NCBI RefSeq assembly: GCF_008831285.2
Contig: NC_045141.1
Coordinates: 17,966,106 to 18,030,105 of the forward strand
Direction: 5' to 3'
DNA from: Nymphaea colorata
Lineage: Eukaryota > Streptophyta > Magnoliopsida > Nymphaeales > Nymphaeaceae
Length of the DNA stretch: 64,000 nt
The notes below the pieces were generated by a model. The model did no database searches and had not been told where the DNA came from. It saw only the letters and a program-made list of their open reading frames with translations. Below are positions 37,157-49,675 of the stretch, one piece after another. The number at the start of each line of letters is the position of its first letter. Position 1 is the stretch's first letter. The position numbers were made by a program, and so were the translations under genes.

Positions 37157-39856
37157 GTTAGTACATTCTCCCTCCCTCCTTCATTCGCTAACAAGGTACT
37201 CAACCTGAACGTGCATACCAGTTTGACAAATTATTCTTTACTTTCTCTTCATTTCAATGTAACAAAGGCCGTCAGCAAAAAATAATAATAATAAAATGAC
37301 ATAGCTACTTTTTTTTAAAAAAAAAAAAAAGCAAGAGAGGAATGTCAATTGTCACACAAGTAATTTTAAGCAAAACAAATTGACTTTACTGACCAAATAA
37401 TTGTCCACAGTACCTTAGTTTTGTATTAAATATTATAAAAAATTTAGGAGACTTATAAAGAATGTTATTAAATGATTGATTTACCTGGTTCTTAGCATAT
37501 TTTAGATTGAAAAAAAGCTACTAAGGGATAAGTTGGGATACCCATAAAAGCATACACTTGTGCCTTAAAAGAAATAGATTGTGATATTAAAAAAAGTTTA
37601 GTTGTTATTTAAAATTATTAAGAATCTTGGGAGACTTATAAATAAAAGGAGTTGTTAAGTGATTGATTTTTTTGTCGAATCAAAGTTGTTATGAAGTGGG
37701 TTGAGATCTAGCAATCACAACAATATGCTGTAAACCGTTGTTAAAGTAACAAAATGATATATTTGATAATATACAATGTAGTTGAAGGCCAAGCTTTCAT
37801 TGGCAAATGAGTATATATATGTAAAAAAAAAAAAGTTGGTAAACATTAGACCACTTGGGTAAGAGACAAAACCCAAACTTATTGAAATTAATTTTTTTTT
37901 TTTTTTTTTCGAAATAACACTTTATAGATATGATCTGATTTGATGAGAGAAATATTAAATTAGTTATTTTACACTTAAATAATGTTTTTTTTAATGGTCA
38001 AAACATGAACATCTCTTACAACATCAAAATTTTGGCAGTGTGAATATCATTTTTTTACAGAAATGACATGATTTACATTAAATTAGTGTTTGAAGTAAAA
38101 TTCGCAGACATGGGACGCCGTCACCCGTGGCACACCATTTTCACAAGAACTGCAAATTTTCTGAAGAAAATGCTTTCTCAATGCAGTTTTTTTTCTTTGG
38201 GAACGCTTTTCCAAGCGCTACCAAACAAAGTAGCAGCACTGGAGGCCATTACCTTTTCAGGTATGAGACGACGATCTGAGTAGCCGCGTCCGTCCAGCGC
38301 GAGGGTCTCTACGCGTCTCTTCTTTTCCGGCGAGAAGACGGCGCTTTACGCGGTTAACATTTTTAAAAGCTGACATGTAAACGATAATCATATAATATTC
38401 AGACGCGTATTTAGGATTCCAAAAATCAGCATCCGATCGTATCGTCAAATCGAATCACGAAGGCCGGCGAGATTGACTCTGAGTCGGTGTGATCTTAACA
38501 TGCTTTCATGAGATTTTACGAGAAACATAGATTCGTGGCGACCGATTCAGGCAAGGTACCGGCCGGTATTGTGAAAGAGCTTTATCGGCCTTGCTGCGTC
38601 CCGGTGATGAGACCCACCTTTGACCAGTTGGCCGCCGTCTGTCAAGAGCCGCGATGACGGGAGAGCCTAACAGTTGACAACCGGCAGCAAGGCCAAAAGT
38701 TATTGACCAGTGGGACATTCCGGCCACGTATGAATGTGTGTTATGAAACTGGGTTTCAAAGATACAGAAAATTTTTTATAGCCAAACAAATATGGAACTA
38801 ATATTGTGTTTTTTTTGTTCGGTTTTAACATTTTTATTTTAGCATTAGATATCTACATAAACAGATACAACAAAAGTTTGATGTCATCACATATGATGTA
38901 GTAGTAGGTGAAACCATGAAAATTTTAGTCCACTTGACAACTTTGAGAAGAAAAATATCATCCTCTAAAAGAAAAAGTGGTTTTTCTTAACATTTTCGTC
39001 ATTTTTATATAACTCAGTGTTTTCTTACATTTGTTATCTCTTGAGAATTTCTCTCAAAATTAAAGGCAGGTACATTTAAGTTTTTAACTTCAAATCTAAC
39101 TTGTTAATTGCCAACACATTAAGCTCATATAATTGCGGCTCTCTCATGCCAAGGACCTAAGTCAACAGACTCTTCTATTTTATTATCATACCGGAGTTTG
39201 CATCGTGGTTGCAACTCCGACTCACACCTGAGCGCAATTAGAATGTCATATTATTAAATTACTTATATAATATATATCAGGTTTTGATATTTTTCTATGC
39301 AATACAATTATTCAACATATATATTAACAACTAAATTATAATCATATGCTTATTCTACTATATATATAATAAATTATTAATAATAATAATAAAATATTCT
39401 CATCGTACCTAAATTTTTTGGGATGTATCGTTCCGGCACCCGCACTCCGCACTATGGTGACATAGTCCTTGTTCAAAGACTTAATCCTGTTTCCACTGGA
39501 ACCATTATGATTATACAAATAACTCAGGCTATGACTAGTGAAAATCTCCGAACTGACAGATGATATTTATGTATGCTTTCTTTGCGCATCATTGATTTGT
39601 AAGAATCAAAAGCTAAATTCTTCAAATTGGCCTGCATGTATGAGTTTGAAAAGACGATTGAGTCAACTGCTTAGAAATTTCCTCCATGCTCACTATTCAA
39701 TGGCCATTTTTTAAATAAAAATATAGTTCAAATATCTCCATTTTTAGCAAATAGACTGTGATAAACTCATCTGCGTTATCTGATTTGTGGGAAAATTTTA
39801 ACTCTTTCACGCGCATGCAAATACTCGGTTTCTATGTACATAAGATGCCGTAGGCA

Positions 39857-40071
39857 TCACCAGTTGCCTTTATCCAGTTTATCAATCTCCTTGATGAGAT
39901 CTCGCCAGATGCGACTATTGGGGTTTTCTCCTCCACTCACAATGTCTTTCAAAGCTTTCAGCCTTGCGGTCGGCTCTTTGTCCCATACATCGGTGAGGTA
40001 GATATCAACCCCTCGCCGTACGTCCTCTGGATCACTGCCGACAGCCTTGATCCCGCTACGCAGCAGTGAAG
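39857..40071 (-). pseudogene. Orphan 3'-terminal exon of an unrecognised protein
   Basis: About 71 codons read without a stop on the minus strand, from a possible acceptor (GGAAAG, 40072) to TGA at 39857. The peptide is highly charged and coding-like, for example GSDPEDVRRGVDIYLTDVWD, then KEPTARLKALKDIVSGGENP, ending EIDKLDKGNW. I do not recognise the family. No ATG is usable in this frame, and I could not find upstream exons within the next 4 kb on the same strand. It may be the last exon of a gene with long introns, or a captured gene fragment. The surrounding DNA is AT-rich and gene-poor. Confidence 0.45.
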
Positions 40072-40347
40072 CTTTCCATATGAAAATGAAGGTTCATAGG
40101 CTATTTGGTTTTGGTTATAACCAGAATATTCATTCATAAACGAGAACATTCCGTACCTTGCGGTTCGAGTGGGCTTAAACATTGATACGTGTGCCTACTT
40201 TAACGCAGCTACTGTGATCATAGCAGTCCCCCGCATACATGCAAACCAATAAACAAACATAAGAAACTAGGCAAAACTTACACAAGTGGTCTTCACTACA
40301 ATAAACAGTGGGAAGATAATTGTTGAAACTGAGGTAAGAAATAGCCA

Positions 40348-40403
40348 ATTATTATTATTATTGTAATTCTTCTAATTATTATTATTATTAGTATCATCAT
40401 CAA
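40348..40403. repeat. Interrupted (ATT)n repeat
   Basis: Two ATT runs separated by GTAATTCTTCTA, followed by a short ATC run. Confidence 0.85.
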
Positions 40404-43400
40404 AGCCTGAGTAATAGAAAGTGCTGTGGCTTTATAGGGATGCATATATTTAGTACTGACTAGCAGAGCCTACTTTGTGGGCATGTGCCCTTTTCAGGCA
40501 TTATGTGCCTTTGGATATAAACAAGGCCTTAAAAATATGTGGACTGAGCAGATATATGCAGATTGGTTTATGAACTGCCGACTCAACTTCATTAATTGTG
40601 GAGTAAAGTGTCAAAATGCAAGTTTTTTAGTCACTCATTTAAAAATATAATTTTAAACATACTTTGTAAACGATCAAACAAAATCAAACAACTCAATTAA
40701 ATAACTAATAACTCAACTGCACATTTCAAAAAGATGAAAGGAATAAGGTTGTTTCTTATCTGCCTACCATCAAAGTGTCGCTATCCTTGTAGCTAAGCAG
40801 GTTTTTTTTTTTTGGTTTGCTCGTACAACTTTTTTGTGGAACGAGTCAAAAAGTGTGTGCTCGGATTTGATTGAGCACCAAAACATCTCATCTCCAGTCA
40901 ACTCAATTTTGGATGGAATCCTCATTCGGACTTAATTCCTCTTGCTTCAAGATGCAAGAAGCGACACGATTTCAACGCCAGCACGAAGAAGCTCCAATCT
41001 TGGGGATGCCTAACTTGGTCTAATGGAACATTTTTGTGTTGAATCTAAAAGGAGATGATCAAGTCACCAGTTGAGTAAAGATCATTCAACTGATAGTCCC
41101 AAGAGCAGAGTGTCTCTTGTCCCTATAGAACACTGGTTTCTCGAAAGCACCGGCATTCCTGCAATCAAATGAGGCCTCAAGTAATCAAATACGGTCTTTC
41201 TAAGTAAAACTTGCTTCATGAAGATTGAGGATTGAGTTTCATTATGTGCCTTTGAGAAATTGGTGACTCAAGATTAGATCAGAATTGAAGACCAGAGAGT
41301 ACTGAGCATCGTCCTATATGTCGGACCACATGTGATGCGTCCACAATTCAGGCCTTGATTTTCAAACTGAGAAAGAAGGAGACGAAATGATTTTCAACTT
41401 TTCATAATTTATGCTTAATGGTGGAAGCAGATCTATGCATCAGCGATTCATTGGACTTGATGCAGAGACTTGGCATTCGACCTGCAGGTTAGGTTCATGG
41501 CTAGCAACTTAAATTAAAGAAGACAGACGCCTAATGCATCCACATTCCTCTCAATATTCAAGTGGGCAGTCTTAATTTGGTTCTCACCCACCGAATTGTT
41601 AGGCCTAGACAAGCAGAGGTTGACTAATCCGTTTATACAACGAGCTTCGCCTTTCACCTGCATCCTACCAGAACAACTCGAAGCAAACACCGAGCAAGAT
41701 TTCCGGTTTGAATATAACAGTTGCATCGAATTCTTATCCCTGCCGGAAGTTTGGTGTTTGTTTGACTGCTTGAGAACTTGACAAATGAGAATGCCACTAT
41801 ATTCATTAGATTTTCAGCCTGTTCATGATGACGTGAAGCATGTAAATGCTTACGGCAACCGCACGTCAAGATCACAGAAGCCATGGTATCTATGTCAGTG
41901 AAGGACCATTAGCAACGTATTCCCTGTGCCAATGAAAGAATTAACTGTTTGCTTTTAGGGTTTCTAGTGGAGGGTTGTTCTACGTGCATCTAATAGTACT
42001 CGCTGATGCAGTCGTTGCGTCAGCGGAAGCTGTATTTCTTGTAATTATGCATAAATAGTCAGAAAAAGTAGACATGGACAGTGAGATGACAAGTGACCTT
42101 ACTGAGAGTCAAGACTTCTTGATTTGCAGCAGAATAAGAACATACCAACGCATGGACAGAGTTAATTGCCATTTCCTGTCATTCTTTCAAGATGATGCTA
42201 TCCATGTACATCCATGACTTGATTTGGATGGAAGTTGCTATGGCAGCAGATGGACCAACTTCGAGAGAGCACTCTTTGATCTTGATTATCATCCTCACCA
42301 TCCTTAACACTTAGAGGAATTTGTTTAAGCCGGTGCCTCTAGTCGAAGCCATACCAACAATTCAAAGCACTATTGCCATGTTTGTCACAGATCTGAGTAT
42401 TCCATGCCTTTGTTGGCTGGACTTTCTTGCTTTTGTCTCAGGACCCAAGTTACCAGCGTTCCCGTTCTTGCTTTGAATTTGACAACTTTGGTAGCAGGCT
42501 CTCCAATTTGTGTGAAACCGAATCCACTTAAATGAATTTCTCTTCTCTCTTATGAACTTGGACCAAGTCGGGGGAGCTATGTTTCGTATTTTGATGAGAC
42601 GACGACAGCACATAGCCTCATGTCAATGAAGCAAGCCAAAACTTCAGAGTATGACAGAATAGGCAGCTTGAGCATACCAGTAAATAGTACTTTACATTTT
42701 GGAAACCATGCACGCTTCCGAGCAAAAAAAATGTTGTTATTAGTTTGGAAACCATGACAAGTTCAAGAAATCTCCTTGGTTAGGTTACAGTTACCTGTAA
42801 TCTACCCCTTCAAAGATCGGAATTTCACCAGAACTATGAAGTCTGTCCTGCAGCACCACTTCCTTCTCTTTAAACCATTGGGAACAGACAACTGTCGCAC
42901 AGGGCATTAGTTATTGATAAAGCCGGCATATCATGCCCTGGTTCTTAGTGACACCAAGAAGATAAAATATAAAGGAATGTCGATTTCGCTTATGTTTACT
43001 CTCGTTTTTTGTTGCTTTTGATTTCCTGTTGGGCTTGACTGGTTAAGGGTCAACAAGCTCGCCCTTAAGGTGTTGAGTGCCTTTGTGCATCGTCATTCAT
43101 TCACAGGCTTTGTACAGATTCAATTACCACCACATGATTCAAATCAAGATGCAGAACAGCAGAATTTAGAAAAAGTAGCGGAGGAATAGCTGCCGATCTG
43201 AATCCGGGATCATCTGGACGAACATAGCTGCAGATGGATGCTTGCCACATGACCATATGTTTGCTTATCGAGAAGAAGATACTAAGGCACCGAGTTGCCT
43301 TAACACGATCAACACTCTTTTTTTCCCATTTACTGATTTACAGACATGGAGACGTCTAGAACGAACATGGCCTTACCGAGGGAGGCCTTCTACAACCAAA

Positions 43401-44080
43401 GGCAGTCTTAAGCTTCAGAGAAACAGCTTGGGCCATGCAGGAAAGCTACAATGACAATGATAGTTACGATAGCTTGGGCCCTCTTATCCACAGATTCAGC
43501 ATACTTGTTGCAAGAGGTAGCACACACAGTTGTCACGTAGTTAAATTGGTAAGGATTTAAACTGGAACATTGATGACGAAATGGAGTTCCGGTCTTTGAA
43601 GCCTGGTTGGTTTTAGGCTCGGAAACAAAACACAAGCTTGTAAACGAATGCCTAAGTGGGCATAAAACGCTTTCTGATAGAAACGATGCCTGAAATTGTA
43701 ATTCATCAGCAATACACTAGAAGGGCAAGAAAGCAAACAAGCTCTCCACTCACACATCCCACAGATTCCTTGAAGTTCCAAATTATTGAAGCATTGACAG
43801 CCAAAGTCTCTCCATTTAAAACATCAGATCCCTTGTGTTAAACAGACAAAATTCTTCACTTTGAAGAACTCTACTACTCCAAACTATCTGTAAGGAGCTG
43901 TGGTCTATGGCAGAAGACTGAAGTCCTTAAATCGCCGTACGATGATTTTTCAATCTCCAGTTCTTGGTCCACTTGGAATATACAGCACCAGCTGAAATAG
44001 ATCGACATAACTCAATTTTCTTCCTGTCTCAGCAAGAACCACCAAATGGGGGGAGAGAGAGACAGAGAAAAGCGAGACAT

Positions 44081-44130
44081 AAGCAGTAGAAGGTAAGAGC
44101 TATCTAAGCAGCAGAAGGTAAGGGCTATCT
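44081..44130. repeat. Tandem 25-base duplication in the aldolase 3' flank
   Basis: AAGCAGTAGAAGGTAAGAGC plus TATCT (44081-44105) is followed at once by a second copy differing at two positions. It lies within 80 bases of the aldolase stop codon, so probably within its transcript. Confidence 0.9.
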
Positions 44131-44157
44131 ACAATTTATTTTTGCAAAGCATCTATT

Positions 44158-45213
44158 CTATTCACTCCAGTACTTCTCATCCTTCTTATCATCGTCATCA
44201 TCATCCTCTTCGGAGGGAGACGTCCTTCCACTTTCCCTAAACTTCCTGATATCACGCAATGCAGCATCCCTAAATAGCGCAACGTCCACAGCTCCGGCCA
44301 CCATGTGGTAACCTCTCTCCTTCAGTTTCTCTCCGGTGTCCTCTCCCCTCGCAAACCCAGCCAAGTAAGCGCCACCGCTGCTGCTGCTACCATCACTAAC
44401 ATCACCCTTGGAGGCAAGCACCGTCTTCTCCACCTTGTAGAGCACCTCCTTGACCTTCTTGTTACCTGGATCCCACAGGTACCCCATGTTGGCACTCAGA
44501 TCCAACGGCCCCATCTGAAGGCAGTCCACCCCTTCGACGGCCGCTATCTCCTCCACCTTCTTCACCGCGTCCTCTGTCTCGATCTGGCACATCACCAGCA
44601 GCTCCTCTTCGCACCGGCTAAGGTAATCGTCGTCGATGCCATACCGGGAAGCCCGTACCACCGGATGCGCAGCCCCGCGGACCCCTCGCGGTGGGTACCG
44701 GCAGTAGGAGACGGCCCGGCGGGCGTCCTTGGGAGAGTCGATCATGGGAAACATGATGCCCTGGGGCCCGAGATCAAGCGCCCTCTTGGCCCAAGTGGCG
44801 TCCAACTCCGGGAGGCGGATGACCGCCGGGACACCGGTGGCCTCCAGGGCGCGCAGAACAGGCAGCGCAGCAAATACGTCGCCGGACCCGTGCTCGAGAT
44901 CCACCACGGCGTAGTCGTAGCCGCAAAAGCCGGCGATTTCGGCTAGTGTAGGGGAGAAGCTCATGATAAAGATTCCATAGAGCTGCTCGCCGGCGGTCAG
45001 GCGGGATTTGAGAGACCCGGGGCCTTCAGCGCGAGGTGCAAGGGAAAGGTTTGGTGGTGATGGGGAGGGGCGATTCCTTTGTGAGATCCTGCGAACCGTC
45101 GGGCTGAGGAACGGGACAATGTGGGGATGAGCTTGCCGTGGCGGCAATGGTGGTTGTAACCGTGGCGCTAGAGGGTTGACCGGGAAAACACAAGACTTCA
45201 AGCTGAACGCCAT
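44158..45213 (-). CDS. HpcH/HpaI-type class II aldolase, probably plastid-targeted
   Basis: A single exon encodes 351 residues. Residues 1-61 are rich in Ser, Pro and Arg and almost free of acidic residues, as in a plastid transit peptide. The aldolase barrel spans about 66-325. By family analogy with bacterial HpaI, the expected active-site residues are all present: His108 in VDLEHG, Arg133 in VIRLPE, Glu212 in CQIET and Asp238 in GPLDLSAN, the last two as metal ligands. Such enzymes cleave 2-keto-3-deoxy acids to pyruvate plus an aldehyde. Plant members (Arabidopsis At4g10750 type) have no firm substrate. A low-complexity Ser/Gly loop (about 272-281) and an acidic tail (six Asp at 337-342) are appended. 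The ATG at 45213 starts the transit peptide. A TATATATC stretch near 45697 could be a distant core promoter, but this is weak. Confidence 0.9.
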   Translation of the reverse strand: MAFSLKSCVFPVNPLAPRLQPPLPPRQAHPHIVPFLSPTVRRISQRNRPSPSPPNLSLAPRAEGPGSLKSRLTAGEQLYGIFIMSFSPTLAEIAGFCGYDYAVVDLEHGSGDVFAALPVLRALEATGVPAVIRLPELDATWAKRALDLGPQGIMFPMIDSPKDARRAVSYCRYPPRGVRGAAHPVVRASRYGIDDDYLSRCEEELLVMCQIETEDAVKKVEEIAAVEGVDCLQMGPLDLSANMGYLWDPGNKKVKEVLYKVEKTVLASKGDVSDGSSSSGGAYLAGFARGEDTGEKLKERGYHMVAGAVDVALFRDAALRDIRKFRESGRTSPSEEDDDDDDKKDEKYWSE

Positions 45214-48200
45214 GGCTGCAGAGAGAGAAGGAGACGAAGCGACGACGCTTCTGGTAGGGTTTTCGACCCTTTCGCTGATGTAAACGGGTTGGATTTTGTC
45301 TGGATCTATGTCTATGTGCTAAGCAGGATACAGAACTGAACTTATTCCAAACATACATATCATGCAAAGAGGTTTGTTGCTGAAGATCCGTAACTTGTAA
45401 TCCGGCGTTTACATGAAACAAAATTGATATAAGAGGATCTGTGACTGTACAGAAGTTCAATCCGATTATAACTGGATTTGAGTTCCTTGCTTTGTTGGTA
45501 GGAGTTCTTCTATTGAATACGGTCAATCAATCATCTTCGTTTTCAACCGGACATCTGAATTGAAGCCGTTTGCATCTATTTCTCTCCGGTTTTTGTGTGA
45601 AAATGAATCTTTCTGATACTCACCTGATTGTTGATATGGAGCAGAGTTAGATTGTTGGGAAAAAGGCAAAGCAGGGGGGACGTGTTGGTCTTGTGATATA
45701 TAGCAGTGTTTACTTACTCTTTAAACCAGAGGACGTGTTTGACGCGTCGGTTTTTAAATGCAAGCTCTTAGATAATATAATGACACTGTCAAGGGAACAC
45801 ACGACAAGGTCAGATTGTTTGAAGTTGTCAGGATAATCAAACAAATATTTCCTTACGGTTGAAGATTCTTGCCGTCCCACATCTCAAGTATTTAAGGTAA
45901 ACTCAGTTTCTTAACAATTACTTAAATGATGTTCCATGTAAGAAGAATATTATATTTTTGAAACATATGTTTTAGAAACGTGTATCTCAACAACAATATG
46001 TTTTTTGTTTCAAGAACCATGATTATGTCTGACATTGTTGTTGAAATTTAAAAACAATATTCACCATATTTCTTAAAATGGACATGATGGTCTTCAAACA
46101 TGTGTTACAAGAACGTGTAAGGTGTTTTTCTTATCAAACTGCCTGCAAGCTACTCTTTGAGCACCCAGGGAGGCCAACATGCAGGCGCTATTCTTTACAC
46201 AGATCTTCATTTGAACATGTCGACGAGGGACAGACTGAAACACCTTGTGACAAACACCTGGCGATGTCGACAAAATATGATTTTGATCATTGATTAATCT
46301 GGATTTGATATGCAGATGCAAATCCAATTACATCCAAGCTCAAGTTTTCAATCGACCATGAATCAGGGTTACATCAAAATCTCAATCACTCACACAAATG
46401 CTGAACTTTTTAACCCACCCAGTGATTGCAGTTTAGAAACTAAATGAATTTTGCGTTTGGGTTTCAAATGAAAGAATGTTGGGAGTCAGGCTCCCCACCA
46501 CTTGCTACCAAAAAACTGATATGAACAGGCAAAACAGATGTAGAGGGCATGCTCGCATCAAATGAAAAAAAAATAACAAACTGCAAAAACGCAGCAAGTC
46601 AGAGGAAAGAAACCTGATTGAACACTAAAATCCATCACAGCCCCTGCCAAAAGGACTTCACTAGAGAAACAGTAATAACCTAATAGGATTAGTAAGCAGG
46701 CAAAACCTCACCCGCAGAAAACATGGCAATTAGCAAAATTCACAAATGTTATCAGCTTTCCTGCAGTCCCTTAGCATCCTACGAATTTGGTGAGCAATAC
46801 CTTCTGCTGAGTTGTCAATCCTGTCACTCCACTGTTCTACATGCGGCCATCTTCTCATCCATTTGTTCCTCGCTTCTTGAACACCCGTCACTCATCTCTT
46901 CCAGCTTGGCTATTAGGGATGACTACCAGTTTTGCCTCCTGCTGCATCGACTGCTGTAAACACCGTTCCAACATCTCAAATTCCGCTGCATCATGACCCT
47001 CCGACGCTTCTTTTCATCTGATCAGATTCTGCTACCTTGAAGATTTTGATTGAGAATCTGTAGATGCAAAAAAGAAAACTTGGTGCAGTTGTTCTCAAGT
47101 TCTCTAAAAACTTGCTTGCACATGTGGTACACCTGATATTAATTTACAACTTCCAATGCGAATGACAATGTCTGAGGCAGTATTTTCTACTGCCAAGCGC
47201 TTATCCTTCGGTCTGGTTGTTGTTTATCACCATGGTTTCCAAAAAGGCGCTTGATTTTGCAAAAGAGTACGTTTCTGAATATGGGTACAATTGATTCTTC
47301 TTTTTCTTCCTCATCTGTACTGTAAGCAAGTGCTGCACATGGCTTTCCAAGCATTGGCAGGCGCCGATGATGTCCTCAAAGTTCGTCATCAAATTGTACA
47401 ATAATAAGTGAAAAAAAAAAGAGTCAAGAATGAAGATGACTTATCCTGCTCCAAACTGCTAGACAGCTATGGAGTATTCCGCTTTTGATCGGATTCAAAT
47501 GCTTGTAGTTTGATGCATAAGCAAAGAAAATATTTCCCTCCTTCCTTTGGATAGGATCACTTATAATTGAATAATGGTTTATTTGGCTTGTAACATTTAA
47601 TTTTGGTCGCAAACAAGCCCTTGAGTTCTTCCATTTAAGCAGCCATCTTGATTCTATGGAGCTCAAGCAATCAAACACATATAGAACTATAGAAAACTGA
47701 CCATCTCTTCCAAGTGGCTAAGTTTGTGCAACTTGGTAGTTGCAAGTTTGCAACGAAGCCAAAACTTGCTCTCATACCAACTAATGTCATCCTCTTTTCA
47801 CTAAAAGAGAGCAATTGTCTATGCAATCCAAGTACTTCACAAGCTTGGGTGATGGAGAGCAGGACCTAACCGGTCATGTACTCGACTCTAGTTCCATGCC
47901 TTAGGTTCCATCTTCGCATTTCGGTGTAGACCATAAGATCTCAGCAATGGATTCCCATATAGGTTTGGAGTACTGTCGAGACAAGGTGCCACTGCGTAGA
48001 TCATTGAGGCGCACCAAGTGACAACCACAGCGTGCATATAGTACTTCATCGGCTTATTCTACTTGATTTCTGATTTTGGATTGTTTTGAGATCCATTTTG
48101 TACTTATATTCAGTTCGTATACATGTTTGGATCCACTCGAATCCAAGTCCAAACCACTTTGTTCCACCTTCTTTGGTCGGGTCTGGCTTGGTTTCGCCCT

Positions 48201-48555
48201 TGGATAGAGTCCAGTTCATGTTTCATGCTCAAAACCTCCGCCAAGGCCACCACCTTGATCACCAGCAAGAAGATGTTTGGCATCCCACCACCCTCTCATG
48301 CACAGCAGAAGCTAGGTGGGCCCTCTTCTTGAACAGATCCAAAAGGTTTTAGGAGGGAGAATCATTTTGGCAGACTGATACAGAGCATTCAAATCTAGAT
48401 AATTTCAAATACTATAATTGAATCCAGATCCAAAATCGATCCCTTTCTCTATATGAAGGGATGTGGGTTCATTTTGTGAGGACGGTTGAAAGTTGAAAAG
48501 AAATCAAATGCAAGCTTTTGTTAGTTTTCTTTTGTTCTTCTTGTTCGTTAGTGCC

Positions 48556-48587
48556 GACGGGTTAAGACTCGTTAGTCTTAATCCGTC
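48556..48587. repeat. Hairpin, 14-base arms with a 4-base loop
   Basis: GACGGGTTAAGACT (48556-48569) pairs with AGTCTTAATCCGTC (48574-48587) at 13 of 14 positions. It is intergenic with no known role. Confidence 0.85.
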
Positions 48588-49040
48588 TTGCATCATTGTG
48601 AGCGTTTGATCAGTTGCCCCAAGGAGTTGTGGTGGTACCAAATGATGAAGGAGAAGCTTGTGCATGTTTGAATATTAATAGCCTTCCATTAATGTTTCTT
48701 GAAGCATCCAAGAGAGAATTAGTGTTCTTTTCTCGCAGAAAAGTTTAAGATTCAACATCGGTGGAACACACTGTGAGAGAGAATACTCTCGAGCAATTTA
48801 GCATCATTTTGAGGACGTCGGTGTCACAAGTTTTTCCATTAAATTGTAAAAGGTAACAAGGATGTGCTCATTTCGTGCCTATAATTTAGTAACATGAAAA
48901 ACCAAATGCCACTTTGGTATCGAATTATGAAAAGGCGGTCGTCCTGATATATTTGGTTCGACAAAGGAACACAAGAGAACATGTCTTCCGGAGGCATCAA
49001 CAACAGCTGGGGACGCAGGTGACGTTGGTGCTATTTATTT

Positions 49041-49083
49041 GATGCTTAAGCTCAGCTCAACACAGGAGTTGAGCTTAAGCATC
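49041..49083. repeat. Hairpin, perfect 14-base arms
   Basis: GATGCTTAAGCTCA (49041-49054) is the exact reverse complement of TGAGCTTAAGCATC (49070-49083). Outside the arms, TGGTGC and GCACCA could extend the stem past a bulge. No small-RNA sequence was recognised. Confidence 0.85.
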
Positions 49084-49530
49084 GGGCACCACGCCTTCCA
49101 GGCAACGACCCAAGTGAGGTTCGGTGCTTTAATTTCCCATTAATTCTTCACCGTGATCGACCCTTAATTCAGTCAAGCAAGTCCATTCTTCTTTTATGAT
49201 CAACTATCGAACGACTATGGATACGGCTGGTTCCGATTTGGTTGGAAGACTTTGTCAACTTCTAATGTACCGAATATACTCAATATCATTTTGATTCCCT
49301 TTATGACTTTAAAAGTCGATCCTGTTTATCGGGCTAATGCTTGTGACTTTAATTAAAAATCGATCACAACATCGAGTAAGGGTGTGCAGTTGGTCGAGTA
49401 TTTGATGGATAGTTGGATACCTGACCGGTAATGGGCCAGACTTGAATTGGTTATTTGACACTTAAGCGGACTCAATTAAAAAAAAAAATTAGCTGGGCCA
49501 TACTAACGTATTGGGGACCAACTTGGCCAT

Positions 49531-49545
49531 ATATATATATATATA
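49531..49545. repeat. Short (AT)n microsatellite
   Basis: About 7 AT units. Confidence 0.85.
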
Positions 49546-49645
49546 CATTCATCGGCATATGACACTAGCAATTGGTTTACTTAGAAACTTTTGATACATT
49601 GCCGATAACTCTCTTGAAAACTTTGCACGTGTTGCCGATGACACC

Positions 49646-49675
49646 TTAAAAAAACTATGCTTAAAAAAACTATGC
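49646..49675. repeat. Perfect 15-base tandem duplication
   Basis: TTAAAAAAACTATGC occurs twice head to tail. Confidence 0.9.

Larger units (their letters stand above)
34223..39856. other. Intergenic DNA, no recognised gene
   Basis: The first few hundred bases are upstream of the transporter start and probably hold its promoter; a CT/GA-rich leader is visible but no sure TATA box. The rest is AT-rich with poly-T runs, a TG/TA run and a possible Harbinger-like element. A small inverted repeat, GGCCTTGCTGC at about 38588 against GCAGCAAGGCC at about 38684, was also seen. Confidence 0.5.
40072..44157. other. Intergenic DNA, no recognised gene
   Basis: About 4 kb with short frames only. It contains a TTA/ATT trinucleotide stretch at about 40348 and, at the right edge, the 3' untranslated region of the aldolase gene with a 25-base tandem duplication. 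Confidence 0.5.

Noticed and set aside
44305..44946. 213-codon plus-strand frame inside the aldolase
   Set aside because: It is an antisense shadow of the aldolase exon with no motif of its own.
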